From an uncultured Alphaproteobacteria bacterium (GTDB taxonomy: Bacteria > Pseudomonadota > Alphaproteobacteria > CAAGCB01 > CAG-977): a DNA stretch of 53,643 bases. Below the pieces are notes generated by a model. It was not told the DNA's origin and ran no database searches. It was given only the letters and a program-made list of their open reading frames with translations. The stretch is taken from positions 1 to 53,643 of the forward strand of contig CALYBD010000013.1 of the NCBI GenBank assembly GCA_944393745.1, given 5' to 3'. The translations under genes were made by a program, and so were the position numbers. Of this stretch, positions 28,430 through 36,671 are shown in pieces. Positions within the stretch are counted from its first letter, which is position 1. Each line of letters opens with the position of its first letter.

Positions 28430-29167
28430 TTAAAAGAGCAAAGCCTTTCCCCGGCGCATAATTTCTTCGGCCGTTCGGCTGCGGGATCCGTCGGCATGCA
28501 TCAGTAAAATGCCGGGGGTTAAAACGGCGGCGGAACGTACTCCTTTTCGCCCGATGACAATGACACGTTTTGCCGGCTCGCCTTCTTTGGTCCAGATCGG
28601 AATGATTTTCAGTGCTCCCAGCCGTTTGTAAAGGACAGACAGAATTTCCGCCAGCCGATCCGCTCGGTTGATCAGGGCAAAATACCCTCGCGGTGCGACA
28701 TAGCGCAGACAATGAAAGATCCATTCTTCTAACGAACAGGTTGATTCTCGGTGGGCGATGTCTCTTGTTTTATCGGGCGAAGGTTGATTTTCCAAAATAA
28801 ACGGCGGGTTGGACACGACCCAGTCAAAGGATCCCGTCGGCAACGCATCAATTTTTTTTGTTCGAATGTCGGCCAAAGTAATATGCACACGATGCGAAAG
28901 GCGGTTCAGACGGATATTTTCATTGGCCAGTTCAACCATTTCCGGCTGAATTTCGATCCCTTCAACCGTGATTTCCGGGCATCTGGCGGCCAGACACAGG
29001 CTGACGGCGGCGGTACCGGCACCTGCGTCCAGAATTTTTTGTCCCGGGCGGGGATCTGCGGCGGCAGCCAACAGAACGGCGTCGCTGGTGGCTCTGTATC
29101 CGTGCACGGGCTGGCGCAGTTTGATTTTTCCGCCTAAAAAATCATCGGTTGTAAAAGATTTTTCCAT
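28430..29167 (-). CDS. TrmN6-like N6-adenine methyltransferase
   Basis: A 245-aa class-I methyltransferase: QPVHGYRATSDAVLLAAA at the start, the SAM loop DAGAGTAAVSL (47-57), IEIQPEMVELANEN for ribose binding, and SNPPFI (NPPF at 120-123), the motif of amino-methylases acting on adenine. This fits the tRNA1(Val) A37 N6-methyltransferase family (TrmN6/YfiC). A rRNA or protein target is less likely. It ends 66 bp before the nuclease-like gene start and diverges from tRNA-Ala. Confidence 0.8.
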   Translation of the reverse strand: MEKSFTTDDFLGGKIKLRQPVHGYRATSDAVLLAAAADPRPGQKILDAGAGTAAVSLCLAARCPEITVEGIEIQPEMVELANENIRLNRLSHRVHITLADIRTKKIDALPTGSFDWVVSNPPFILENQPSPDKTRDIAHRESTCSLEEWIFHCLRYVAPRGYFALINRADRLAEILSVLYKRLGALKIIPIWTKEGEPAKRVIVIGRKGVRSAAVLTPGILLMHADGSRSRTAEEIMRRGKALLF

Positions 29168-29227
29168 AAGACACCTGCTTTATTTACCGGCAGTTTACAT
29201 TTTTTAAAACAAAAAGTAACTTTTTTC

Positions 29228-29255
29228 TTGCAGAGGCGGATTTTTATGATATTCT
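29228..29255 (+). promoter_or_regulatory. Candidate promoter of tRNA-Ala
   Basis: TTGCAG at 29228-29233 and TATTCT at 29250-29255 with a 16-nt spacer lie about 21 bp before the tRNA 5' end. Spacing and position fit a sigma-70-type promoter for a short leader. Confidence 0.5.
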
Positions 29256-29276
29256 CTGCGCAGTATCGAATGGTGT

Positions 29277-29334
<58 letters not shown>

Positions 29335-29352
<18 letters not shown>

Positions 29353-29833
29353 TAAAAAAGATCCGCCGATAAGGCGGTTTTTTTTATGGGAAAGAAAAAG
29401 TAGGGGAATCGAACTCTGAGAGGGCGCGAAGCGAACAGCAAACAGCGAAGACTGTTTGCCGCGAAGCGCGGTGAGGATCAGAGATCCGAGCCGACCCGTC
29501 CGAACGACGTTCGGGCGTTCCCCTCAGCTCCACCATAAAAAAGATCCGCCGATAAGGCGGTTTTTTTTATGGGAAAGAAAAAGTAGGGGAATCGAACTCT
29601 GAGAGGGCGCGAAGCGAACAGCAAACAGCGAAGACTGTTTGCCGCGAAGCGCGGTGAGGATCAGAGATCCGAGCCGACCCGTCCGAACGACGTTCGGGCG
29701 TTCCCCTCAGCTCCACCATAAAAAAGATCCGCCGATAAGGCGGTTTTTTTTATGGGAAAGAAAAAGTAGGGGAATCGAACCCTGAGAGGGCGTGAAGCGA
29801 ACAGCAAACAGCCGAAGACTGTTGCGGTGAGGG
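29335..29833 (+). repeat. 183-bp tandem repeat carrying the tRNA-Ala 3' end
   Basis: Units start at 29335, 29518 and 29701 (period 183). Each begins with TTCCCCTCAGCTCCACCA, the last 18 nt of the tRNA. Then come a terminator hairpin, AGGGGAATCGAA (reverse complement of the T-arm side), and a GC-rich part with hairpins GCAAACAG/CTGTTTGC, GGATC/GATCC and CCGAAC/GTTCGG. Units 1 and 2 look identical; unit 3 carries substitutions (CTCT to CCCT, GCGCG to GCGTG), an insertion and a deletion, and stops at about 29833. No coding sequence is apparent. Confidence 0.92.
29363..29385 (+). terminator. tRNA-Ala terminator, repeated in each unit
   Basis: CCGCC/GGCGG with a GATAA loop followed by eight T residues, 10 nt after the tRNA CCA. 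Exact copies lie at 29546-29568 and 29729-29751 in the later repeat units. Confidence 0.88.
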
Positions 29834-29897
29834 ATTGGTTTATACGCTTTTAAAACAGCAAAAAAAGTTGATTTTTTTGTGCCGAATGCGGAGTCTT

Positions 29898-29940
29898 AAA
29901 AAAGTCCTTTTTGTTTCCGGAAACATAAAAGACTTTTTTT
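29898..29940 (+). terminator. Hairpin with U-tract ahead of the CsoR-type gene
   Basis: AAAAAAGTC (29898-29906) pairs with GACTTTTTT (29931-29939); inside is the palindrome GTTTCCGGAAAC. It ends in seven T residues 51 nt before the regulator ATG. It may end transcripts coming from the repeat region or act as a leader attenuator. Confidence 0.55.
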
Positions 29941-29943
29941 ATT

Positions 29944-29954
29944 CTGTTAAACAG
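29944..29954. promoter_or_regulatory. Small dyad, candidate operator of the CsoR-type gene
   Basis: CTGTTAAACAG is an 11-bp odd palindrome, followed by GTGTTACAG, a partial second copy of the half-site. It lies 37 nt before the ATG of a self-standing repressor gene, where autoregulation is usual. It does not resemble the GC-rich CsoR/CstR boxes I know. Confidence 0.3.
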
Positions 29955-29990
29955 TGTTACAGTAAAGAAATGTTTTTTAAGGAGGAAAAC

Positions 29991-30299
29991 ATGGAAAAAG
30001 AAAACATAAAAACAGAAAAAAAAGATTTAAATGCTCCGGATCATCTCAAAGAACTCGGTCGTTTAAACAGAATTACGGGACAGTTGGAGGGAATAAAAAA
30101 AATGATTGCCAAGCAACGCGACTGTTCTGAAATATTATCTCAGCTGCGGGCTGTCCGATCGGCTGTGCGGGCAGTCGAAGCCAATATTTTAAAAGAGCAG
30201 TTAAAATTCTGTGTTGAACAAAGTTTTAATTCACCGCAGGAACGTCAGCAAAGAATTGATGAGCTCAGAGATTTGTTTGACAGATTTCATGAAATATAA
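29991..30299 (+). CDS. CsoR/FrmR-family repressor, CstR-like Cys pattern
   Basis: A 102-aa all-helical regulator of the DUF156 family (LGRLNRITGQLEGIKKMI, QLRAVRSAV). The ligand positions of CsoR (Cys, His, Cys at spacing 25 and 4) are here C45, Q70 and C74: the His is replaced while both Cys remain. That matches persulfide-sensing CstR rather than copper-sensing CsoR or formaldehyde-sensing FrmR. AAGGAGG 5 nt ahead fixes the ATG at 29991. It is followed 9 bp later by an MnmA-type gene, its likely target. Confidence 0.88.
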   Translation: MEKENIKTEKKDLNAPDHLKELGRLNRITGQLEGIKKMIAKQRDCSEILSQLRAVRSAVRAVEANILKEQLKFCVEQSFNSPQERQQRIDELRDLFDRFHEI

Positions 30300-30308
30300 A
30301 GGTTGAAA

Positions 30309-31385
30309 ATGAAGGTTCTGGTCGGTTTAAGCGGCGGCGTCGATTCTGCCGTTGCGGCATATCTGATGAAAAAAGCCGGCTGTGACGTCATTGCGGCAAC
30401 AATGTCAATTTGGGATAAAGAACGTCCTTTTTCGGCTTTGTCCGGCGGACGGGGGTGCTTTTCTTTGCACGAAGAAAAGGATATTGAATCCGCACGGGAA
30501 ATTTGTAAAATTCTGGAAATTCCTTATTTTGTCATTGATTGCGCGGCGGCGTACAAACGAATCGTTTTGGAAAATTTTAAAAATGAATACAAATCCGGAC
30601 GGACGCCGAACCCCTGTATTTTATGCAATGCTGCAATTAAATTCCGCGCTTTTCCCGATGCGGCAAAACAAGCCGGACTGGACTTTGATAAATTCGTTAC
30701 GGGACATTATGCGCGTATTGTTTTTGAAAAAGAAACAAATCTGTTCCGGCTGCTTAAAGGCACGGATTTAAAAAAAGATCAATCATATTTTTTGTATCGT
30801 TTAAACCAAGAACAGCTGGCGCATACTTTGTTGCCGTTGGGGGACAAAACAAAGGCGCAAATTCGCCAAACGGCTTTGGATGCCGGATTGCCCGTCGGTA
30901 ATAAGCCGGACAGCCAGGATTTTTATACCGGTGATCTTAATGATATTTTGCAGTTTCCTGCCAAGCCGGGGCATTTTGTGACAAAAGACGGGAAAATCCT
31001 GGGAATGCATTTGGGGTTTTGGAATTATACGGTCGGGCAAAGAAAAGGTTTGGGGATCAGCGCCGAAAAACCTTTGTACGTTTTGGGCTTTGATAAGGAA
31101 AAAAATAACGTTATCGTCGGGTTTGAAGATCAAAATGTTTGTCACGGGCTGACAGCGTCCATGTTAAATTGGACATCAGGAAAAGCTTTGACCCGTCCTG
31201 TTCGGCTGACGGCAAAAATTCGTTCTGCGCAAACTCCCGTATCTGCGACGGCGGCCGTATCGGGTCCGGATGAAATCAAAGTGGATTTTGAAACGCCTCA
31301 ACGCGGGATTGCCTGCGGTCAATCAGTGGTGTTATACGACGAACAACTGGTAATCGGCGGCGGCATTATCCGCAGTGTTTTTTAA
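30309..31385 (+). CDS. MnmA-type tRNA thiouridylase, variant active site
   Basis: A 358-aa protein with the MnmA layout: PP-loop LSGGVDS (7-13), EYKSGRTPNPCILCN with C103 and C106, TGHYARI, KKDQSYFLY, and the C-terminal barrel YTVGQRKGLGIS. MnmA uses two Cys to put sulfur on U34 of tRNA. The first is present, but where MnmA has DSQ(E/D)IC this protein has DSQDFY (Y206 for Cys). It is therefore a paralogue or mechanistic variant. The ATG at 30309 follows AAAGG. Pairing with the CstR-like gene suggests sulfur-linked control. Confidence 0.82.
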   Translation: MKVLVGLSGGVDSAVAAYLMKKAGCDVIAATMSIWDKERPFSALSGGRGCFSLHEEKDIESAREICKILEIPYFVIDCAAAYKRIVLENFKNEYKSGRTPNPCILCNAAIKFRAFPDAAKQAGLDFDKFVTGHYARIVFEKETNLFRLLKGTDLKKDQSYFLYRLNQEQLAHTLLPLGDKTKAQIRQTALDAGLPVGNKPDSQDFYTGDLNDILQFPAKPGHFVTKDGKILGMHLGFWNYTVGQRKGLGISAEKPLYVLGFDKEKNNVIVGFEDQNVCHGLTASMLNWTSGKALTRPVRLTAKIRSAQTPVSATAAVSGPDEIKVDFETPQRGIACGQSVVLYDEQLVIGGGIIRSVF

Positions 31386-31437
31386 TTACTGCAGCAGAGG
31401 GGTGTTGTTCTTTGTAACAAAAACGTGCTGCCGACGG

Positions 31438-31881
31438 CTAATTAATGAGTGTTTTTGAAAATAAAACGCAATCGTTTTGTTCTTCAAATCCGTTTTTTTG
31501 ATAGAAAAAATACGCCGGAACCGATCGTTTGGTCACAAGAACAAAAGCAGAGATTCCTTTATCCGTCAAAATTTTTTCCAGTTTTTTTAAAAAGCGGGAT
31601 CCCACCCCTTTTCTTTGCTGTTCGGGTAAAATGCCGAATTCTTCAATCCAATATTCCGTTCCTTCGTACCAGTGTTTTATCTTTCCCAAAGCAATTCCGA
31701 TTAACGTCTGATTTTCATACAACCCGAAAGACAAAGAATTTTTATCGGCCATCAGTTCCCGGACATATAAATGCAACTGGTCGTCCGTCCATGTATCATT
31801 CCAGGGCGGTCGTGAAAAAATATTCAAAATAACCGTTTCTATATCAGAAATATTTTGACGGTTTAAAGGGCGTATATCCAT
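31438..31881 (-). CDS. GNAT-family N-acetyltransferase
   Basis: A 147-aa GNAT enzyme. The acetyl-CoA pyrophosphate loop is QQRKGVGSRFL; IEEFGILPEQQ is the preceding strand and YFFYQKNGFEEQ the typical C-terminal strand-helix. The acceptor (small molecule or protein N-terminus) cannot be inferred. It is convergent with the MnmA-type gene and separated by 52 bp without a clear terminator. Confidence 0.85.
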   Translation of the reverse strand: MDIRPLNRQNISDIETVILNIFSRPPWNDTWTDDQLHLYVRELMADKNSLSFGLYENQTLIGIALGKIKHWYEGTEYWIEEFGILPEQQRKGVGSRFLKKLEKILTDKGISAFVLVTKRSVPAYFFYQKNGFEEQNDCVLFSKTLIN

Positions 31882-31996
31882 GTTATTTGCTTGTTGTTTT
31901 CATAAATCCGCACAGTATAACGTTTTGCTTGATTCTTTTGTTATCAAGGCTTTTTTATAAAAGTGGTATTTCCCGGACAGATCGTTTTTTAAAAGT

Positions 31997-33193
31997 TTAG
32001 ATGGCCCCTTGTTCTTTCAACGTCGCAATTTCGGTGTCATTTATGCCCAGATCGTGCAGAATTTCAACCGTATTCTGCCCCAATGCCGGTGCGGCGGGAC
32101 GAGAATCCTGCATTTCGGCCGAAGATATTCTGATCGGACAGGCGATCATTTTGACGTCTTTTAATTCCGGTGCCTGAGAATCAATCAGCATATGACGCGC
32201 CTGCACCTGCGGATCGCGGCAGACTTCTTCCAGATTTTGAATTAAAGAAACGGGAATGGCGTTTTCTTCCAGCAAAGCGACCCATTCGGCGGCTGTTCTT
32301 GTAATGAAAACGTCCTGCAGAACGCTGCCCAGTTCTTCAACATGATCGTGTCGGGCGGTGATGGAGGAAAATCTGGGATCCGTTCCGATTTCGGGGTGTC
32401 CGATCGTTTGACATAAGCGCTGAAACATTGCTTCGCCGGCAATGGCAGCCAGAACAAACGGGCGATCGGAAGCTTTAAAAGATTGAAACGGTGTTTCTGT
32501 TGCATGACGGCAACCGACGGCTTTAGGCGGAATTTTTGTTGCCTGATAACGCATCATGGCGCTTTCCAGCAAAGCCACCTGACAATCCAGCATGGAAATA
32601 TCGATATAGGCGCCTTGTTGCGTTTTTTCGCGCTGATAAAGTGCTGTCGTAATCGCCGTAACGGCAAAAACACCGGCATTCATGTCGCTGAATGAAACGC
32701 CGATCATCATCGGATCGCCGTCCGGTGCGCCGGTCAGGCTCATAATACCGCCGCGCGCCTGCGCCAAAATATCATAAGACGGCTTTAACGCGTCCGGTCC
32801 GTCCTGTCCGAAACCGGAAATGGAGGCGTAAATCAGTCGGGGATTGATTTTTTTTACATTTTCATAATCCAGCCCGAATTTTGCCATAATGCCCGGACGG
32901 AAATTTTCCACCAAAACGTCTGCTTTGGCAATTAATTGCTTTAAAATATCGATCGCTTTGGGGTTTTTAAAATTCAGTGTCAGGCTTTTTTTCCCGCCGT
33001 TGACCGATTCGAAATACAGGCTTTTGTTTTCTTTAAAGGGCTGGAACAAACGGGAATCGTCACCGTGCGCCGGATTTTCAATTTTGATGACATCGGCGCC
33101 TAAATCAAACAGCATCTGTGCACAAAAAGGACCGGCCAGAACACGGGTAAGGTCTAAAACTTTTACGCCTGAAAGCGGTTTTGTCTGCGTCAT
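31997..33193 (-). CDS. CaiB/BaiF-type (class III) CoA-transferase
   Basis: A 398-aa class III CoA-transferase that moves CoA between carboxylic acids. LDLTRVLAGPFCAQMLFDLGADVIKIE starts the fold, and the catalytic Asp is D170 in SFSDMNAG, at the place of Asp169 in formyl-CoA transferase. The substrate is open: formyl/oxalyl-, succinyl- or carnitinyl-CoA types share these motifs. The ATG at 33193 follows AGAGG by 6 nt; a GTG at 33199 is less likely. It follows accD by 11 bp in one operon. Confidence 0.87.
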   Translation of the reverse strand: MTQTKPLSGVKVLDLTRVLAGPFCAQMLFDLGADVIKIENPAHGDDSRLFQPFKENKSLYFESVNGGKKSLTLNFKNPKAIDILKQLIAKADVLVENFRPGIMAKFGLDYENVKKINPRLIYASISGFGQDGPDALKPSYDILAQARGGIMSLTGAPDGDPMMIGVSFSDMNAGVFAVTAITTALYQREKTQQGAYIDISMLDCQVALLESAMMRYQATKIPPKAVGCRHATETPFQSFKASDRPFVLAAIAGEAMFQRLCQTIGHPEIGTDPRFSSITARHDHVEELGSVLQDVFITRTAAEWVALLEENAIPVSLIQNLEEVCRDPQVQARHMLIDSQAPELKDVKMIACPIRISSAEMQDSRPAAPALGQNTVEILHDLGINDTEIATLKEQGAI

Positions 33194-33204
33194 AAACACC
33201 TCTT

Positions 33205-34104
33205 TTATTTTGTTTCTTCTGCTTTACGCAGGAAAGGCAGCGGTTCAATGGCCGGATGCGGATTGCGCAACATTCCGATCAGCCTGATGACGGTCTGGCG
33301 CATTTGCCGACGGTCAACGACCATGTCAAGCATGCCGTGTTCCATCAGGTATTCGGCTTTTTGGAATCCTTCCGGCAGGCTGGCGCGAATCGTTTGTTTG
33401 ATCACCCGTGCTCCGGCGAAACCGATCAAAGCATCGGGTTCGGCGATGGCGATATCCCCCAGCATGGCGAACGAAGCCGAAACGCCGCCCATGGTCGGGT
33501 CGGTTAAAATCACGATGTAAGGCAGTCCTTTTTCTTTTAATTTTCGTACGGCCATTGTTGTTCTGGCCATTTGCATCAAAGACAGAATACCTTCCTGCAT
33601 ACGTGCTCCGCCGGACGCCGGAATTAAAATCAGAGTAGCGTCCTGCAAAACGGCCAGTTCAACGGCGGCCACGATGCTTTCGCCGACGGCTGTTCCCATG
33701 GATCCGCCCATGAATGCGAAATCAAAAATACCGATAACGACGTTCATGCCGTCCATTGTGCCGGACGCAACCAGAATCGCATCGTTTCTTTTGGTTTTTT
33801 TACGTGCTTCTTTCAGGCGGTCCGTATAATCTTTTAAATCGGAAAAATGAAGAGGATCTTCTTTGACTTCGGGCAGTTCGATCAAGGTGTATTTGCCTTC
33901 GTCAAACATCATTTCCAGCCGTTTTTCGGGTTCCAGACGCATATGATGGCTGCATTGCGGGCATATTCTGAAATTCTGTTCCAGCTCGCGGTGATAGATC
34001 ATCGCACCGCAGGAAGGGCATTTTTCCCATAAATTATCAGGAATTTCCTTGGCGCCGACCAGACTTTGCAACTTTGGGCGCACATAGCTTGTCAACCAAT
34101 TCAT
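33205..34104 (-). CDS. accD: Acetyl-CoA carboxylase carboxyltransferase beta subunit
   Basis: A 299-aa AccD. The zinc ribbon is C29, C32, C48 and C51 (KCPSCGAM; RICPQCSHH). The carboxyltransferase core contains FMGGSMGTAVGE, IPASGGARMQEG and DPTMGGVSASFAMLGD. With AccA elsewhere it moves CO2 from biotin to acetyl-CoA, giving malonyl-CoA. AAGAAGGTG precedes the ATG. Upstream are lapA and ihfB; the trpFBA genes often found here in alphaproteobacteria are missing. Confidence 0.95.
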   Translation of the reverse strand: MNWLTSYVRPKLQSLVGAKEIPDNLWEKCPSCGAMIYHRELEQNFRICPQCSHHMRLEPEKRLEMMFDEGKYTLIELPEVKEDPLHFSDLKDYTDRLKEARKKTKRNDAILVASGTMDGMNVVIGIFDFAFMGGSMGTAVGESIVAAVELAVLQDATLILIPASGGARMQEGILSLMQMARTTMAVRKLKEKGLPYIVILTDPTMGGVSASFAMLGDIAIAEPDALIGFAGARVIKQTIRASLPEGFQKAEYLMEHGMLDMVVDRRQMRQTVIRLIGMLRNPHPAIEPLPFLRKAEETK

Positions 34105-34197
34105 ACAAACACCTTCTTCATTACGATCGTTACGAACACTCTTTTAGCAGAATTCGATCAGGAAAGCGACTGAAAAAGTATATTCGCGACACTTAAT

Positions 34198-34491
34198 TTA
34201 TTGTTCTTTTTGCGAATCGGTTTCCAATTCGGTTATTTTTTTTGTCAGTTCTTTGATTTTTTTTGCCTGCTGATAGCGTTCGTTGCGCACGGGAATGGTT
34301 AAAATCCAGCTGTAGATGCCGCCGAACACGAAAAACAACAAGGCAAAAGCCAAAACAATAAAGCTGACCGGCAATGTAATTTCGAACGGAAACGGCCATA
34401 ACGTCAGTGCGAATTCCTGTTTGTTCGAAACGGCAAACGAGATCGTAAAAAACAAAACGACGCAACTGAAAATAAAATGAATGATTTTCAA
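34198..34491 (-). CDS. lapA: LapA-domain inner-membrane protein
   Basis: A 97-aa protein with two membrane helices (about 5-22 and 40-65) around a short loop with the typical LTLWPFPFEITLPV phrase, then a cytoplasmic coiled-coil tail (KKIKELTKKITELETD). This is the DUF1049/LapA family, which in enterobacteria helps control LPS synthesis. Its place just after ihfB is the usual alphaproteobacterial arrangement. The next gene, accD, starts 93 bp on. Confidence 0.83.
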   Translation of the reverse strand: MKIIHFIFSCVVLFFTISFAVSNKQEFALTLWPFPFEITLPVSFIVLAFALLFFVFGGIYSWILTIPVRNERYQQAKKIKELTKKITELETDSQKEQ

Positions 34492-34502
34492 AAATTTTGT
34501 CC

Positions 34503-34787
34503 TTATTCTTCGGCGTTCAAGCGGTCTTTTAATTTTTTGCCCGCTTTAAAAAAAGGAACATTTTTCGCTTCAACGCTGACTTTTTCACCGGTTCTGGGAT
34601 TACGTCCGGCGCGGGCATTTCTGGCCCGTACGGAAAACACGCCGAACCCGCGCAATTCAACACGGTGTCCTTCGGATAAAGCGGCCGCGATTTCATCGAA
34701 AATTGTGGTGACGATTTTTTCGGCATCGCTTTGATACAAATGCGGATTAAGTTCGGCAATACGCGCAATCAGTTCAGATTTTGTCAT
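34503..34787 (-). CDS. ihfB: Integration host factor beta subunit
   Basis: A 94-aa HU/IHF-family DNA-bending protein. [17 protein letters not shown] and [26 protein letters not shown] with the DNA-intercalating NPRTG arm are diagnostic. The Arg-rich arm and the lapA-accD neighbourhood favour IhfB over HU. It probably heads a transcript ihfB-lapA-accD-CoA-transferase. Confidence 0.9.
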   Translation of the reverse strand: MTKSELIARIAELNPHLYQSDAEKIVTTIFDEIAAALSEGHRVELRGFGVFSVRARNARAGRNPRTGEKVSVEAKNVPFFKAGKKLKDRLNAEE

Positions 34788-34949
34788 TTTAACCCCCGCT
34801 GATAAAAATAATCTTTTTTATGATGCCAAAGCTGAAGCAAGCCGTCAATTTAAAATTTTTTCAAATAACGCAGTCTAAAGATTGAATTTTTCGTGTTTTT
34901 ATTTTAAAAAAAGTATTAATCGGGTGGAACTGTTTTAAGGATAAAGACG

Positions 34950-36671
34950 ATGAGTGGTGATCAGGTCTGGGAACTGTTGGCTTTTTTGGCGGCTGTCGTT
35001 ATCTTTATTCCTATTTTTTACCGCTTAAAAGTAAATCCTCTGCTGGCTTTTATCGTTGCGGGGGTTATTTTGGGGCCGCATATGCTGGGGCTAATCAAAG
35101 ACACCCATGTGACCGAAAATATCGGGGAACTGGGGCTGTTGTTTTTGATGTTTACGATCGGCCTGGATTTGTCGTTCCACCGTTTCAAGGCCATGCGTTT
35201 GTATATTTTCGGCTTTGGGCTGCTGCAGCTTTTGATCACGGCGCTTGTTTTGGGCGGTGCGGCATTTTTAATGCACAAATCGCTTAATGAATCGATTATC
35301 ATCGGGTTGGGGCTGGCAATGTCGTCAACGGCCATTGCGTTGCGTTTGATGCAGGAACGCGGGGAAATGCATACCGGTGCCGGTCGCGCGACCGTCGGTA
35401 TTTTGCTGATGCAGGATCTGGCCGTTATCCCGATTATGGTGCTGTTGCCTCGGATGGCGCAGACGGACACAACGGCAATCGGAAATCTGGGTCAGGCCTT
35501 TACGCAGGCCACCGGCGCGGTGACGCTGATTATGGTCATCGGGCGCATGGTTGTTAAACCGTTATTCCGTATTGTTGTGTCAACAAAAAATACGGAAGCC
35601 TTTACCGCCGTTACTTTTTTTACGTTCTTGGCAACGGCTTGGGCAACCAATGTGGCAGGGTTGTCGATTTCTTTAGGGGCTTTTCTGGCCGGAATGCTGA
35701 TTGCGGAAACGGACTTCGGCCATGAAGTCGAAGCGGAAATCGCATCGTTCAGCGGTATGCTGCTGGGTATTTTCTTTTTGTCCGTCGGCATGATGATCGA
35801 CATTCATTATGCGTGGACGCATATTGTTCAAATTCTGCTATTAACCGCGGGCGTCATGGTGGCCAAGTTCTTTATCGTTTATTTGATTGAACGAAAAATG
35901 AAGGTCAGTCACGACGGTTCGGCGATGTCTTCGGTATTTTTGTGCCAGGCCGGGGAATTCGGCTTTGTTGTGTTCAATCTGGCGGCGCAGAATTTCCATT
36001 TAATGAGCGTGCAGACCTCTTCATTGTTGCAGGTGGTGATTGCATTGTCCATGTCTTTGACGCCTTTTGTCAGCACGTACGTTTTAAAACTGCTGGATAA
36101 GAAACGGGCGGCCGAAGACGCGGCAAAAAATGAAGCCGTTCCCGATGAAATTGAAGAAGAAAAAGAAATGGAAGGCCATGTCCTGTTGATCGGTTACGGC
36201 CGTGTCGGTCAGGCGGCGGCGCGTATGATGGCGCGAAACGAAGTGCCTTTTTTGGTGATGGATACGGACGTGCCGCATATTGAACGGGCAAAGAAAAACA
36301 ACAGAGACTATCTGTTCGGAAACGCCGGCAATATCCGTATATTAGAGGCCGCCAACATCTCTAAGGCCAAGGCCGTCATGATTTGCATCAGCGGACTACC
36401 CTCGGCGATTCGTGTTTTGCAGGCCGTTCGGGAGGTTTCTTCGACAATTCCCGTTTTTATTCGCTGTAATGACGATACTCGTTGGGGAGAACTGGTTCGC
36501 TTGGGGGCCACGGGGGTCATTTCCGAAACGCAGGAATGCGGTATTCGTTTGGCGGCTGCGACAATTCTCAGCCTTGACGGTGATGAAGAACGGATTCGCG
36601 AAACGGCGGCGGTTTTACGTCAGGAAAATACATTAAACGCTTCTTTGCCGACCGCCGGTGCCGGCGTTTGA
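34950..36671 (+). CDS. Kef-type monovalent cation:proton antiporter (CPA2)
   Basis: A 573-aa protein: about 12-13 membrane segments (residues 1-390) with VAGVILGPHMLG and LLMQDLAVIPIMV, then a charged linker and a C-terminal Rossmann TrkA-N domain (HVLLIGYGRVGQAAARMM) that binds nucleotides and gates the channel. It probably exports K+ or exchanges Na+/K+ for H+. Glutathione gating as in KefC is not shown by the sequence. AAGGATAAA precedes the ATG. Its stop abuts the stop of convergent ccmI with no spacer. Confidence 0.88.
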   Translation: MSGDQVWELLAFLAAVVIFIPIFYRLKVNPLLAFIVAGVILGPHMLGLIKDTHVTENIGELGLLFLMFTIGLDLSFHRFKAMRLYIFGFGLLQLLITALVLGGAAFLMHKSLNESIIIGLGLAMSSTAIALRLMQERGEMHTGAGRATVGILLMQDLAVIPIMVLLPRMAQTDTTAIGNLGQAFTQATGAVTLIMVIGRMVVKPLFRIVVSTKNTEAFTAVTFFTFLATAWATNVAGLSISLGAFLAGMLIAETDFGHEVEAEIASFSGMLLGIFFLSVGMMIDIHYAWTHIVQILLLTAGVMVAKFFIVYLIERKMKVSHDGSAMSSVFLCQAGEFGFVVFNLAAQNFHLMSVQTSSLLQVVIALSMSLTPFVSTYVLKLLDKKRAAEDAAKNEAVPDEIEEEKEMEGHVLLIGYGRVGQAAARMMARNEVPFLVMDTDVPHIERAKKNNRDYLFGNAGNIRILEAANISKAKAVMICISGLPSAIRVLQAVREVSSTIPVFIRCNDDTRWGELVRLGATGVISETQECGIRLAAATILSLDGDEERIRETAAVLRQENTLNASLPTAGAGV

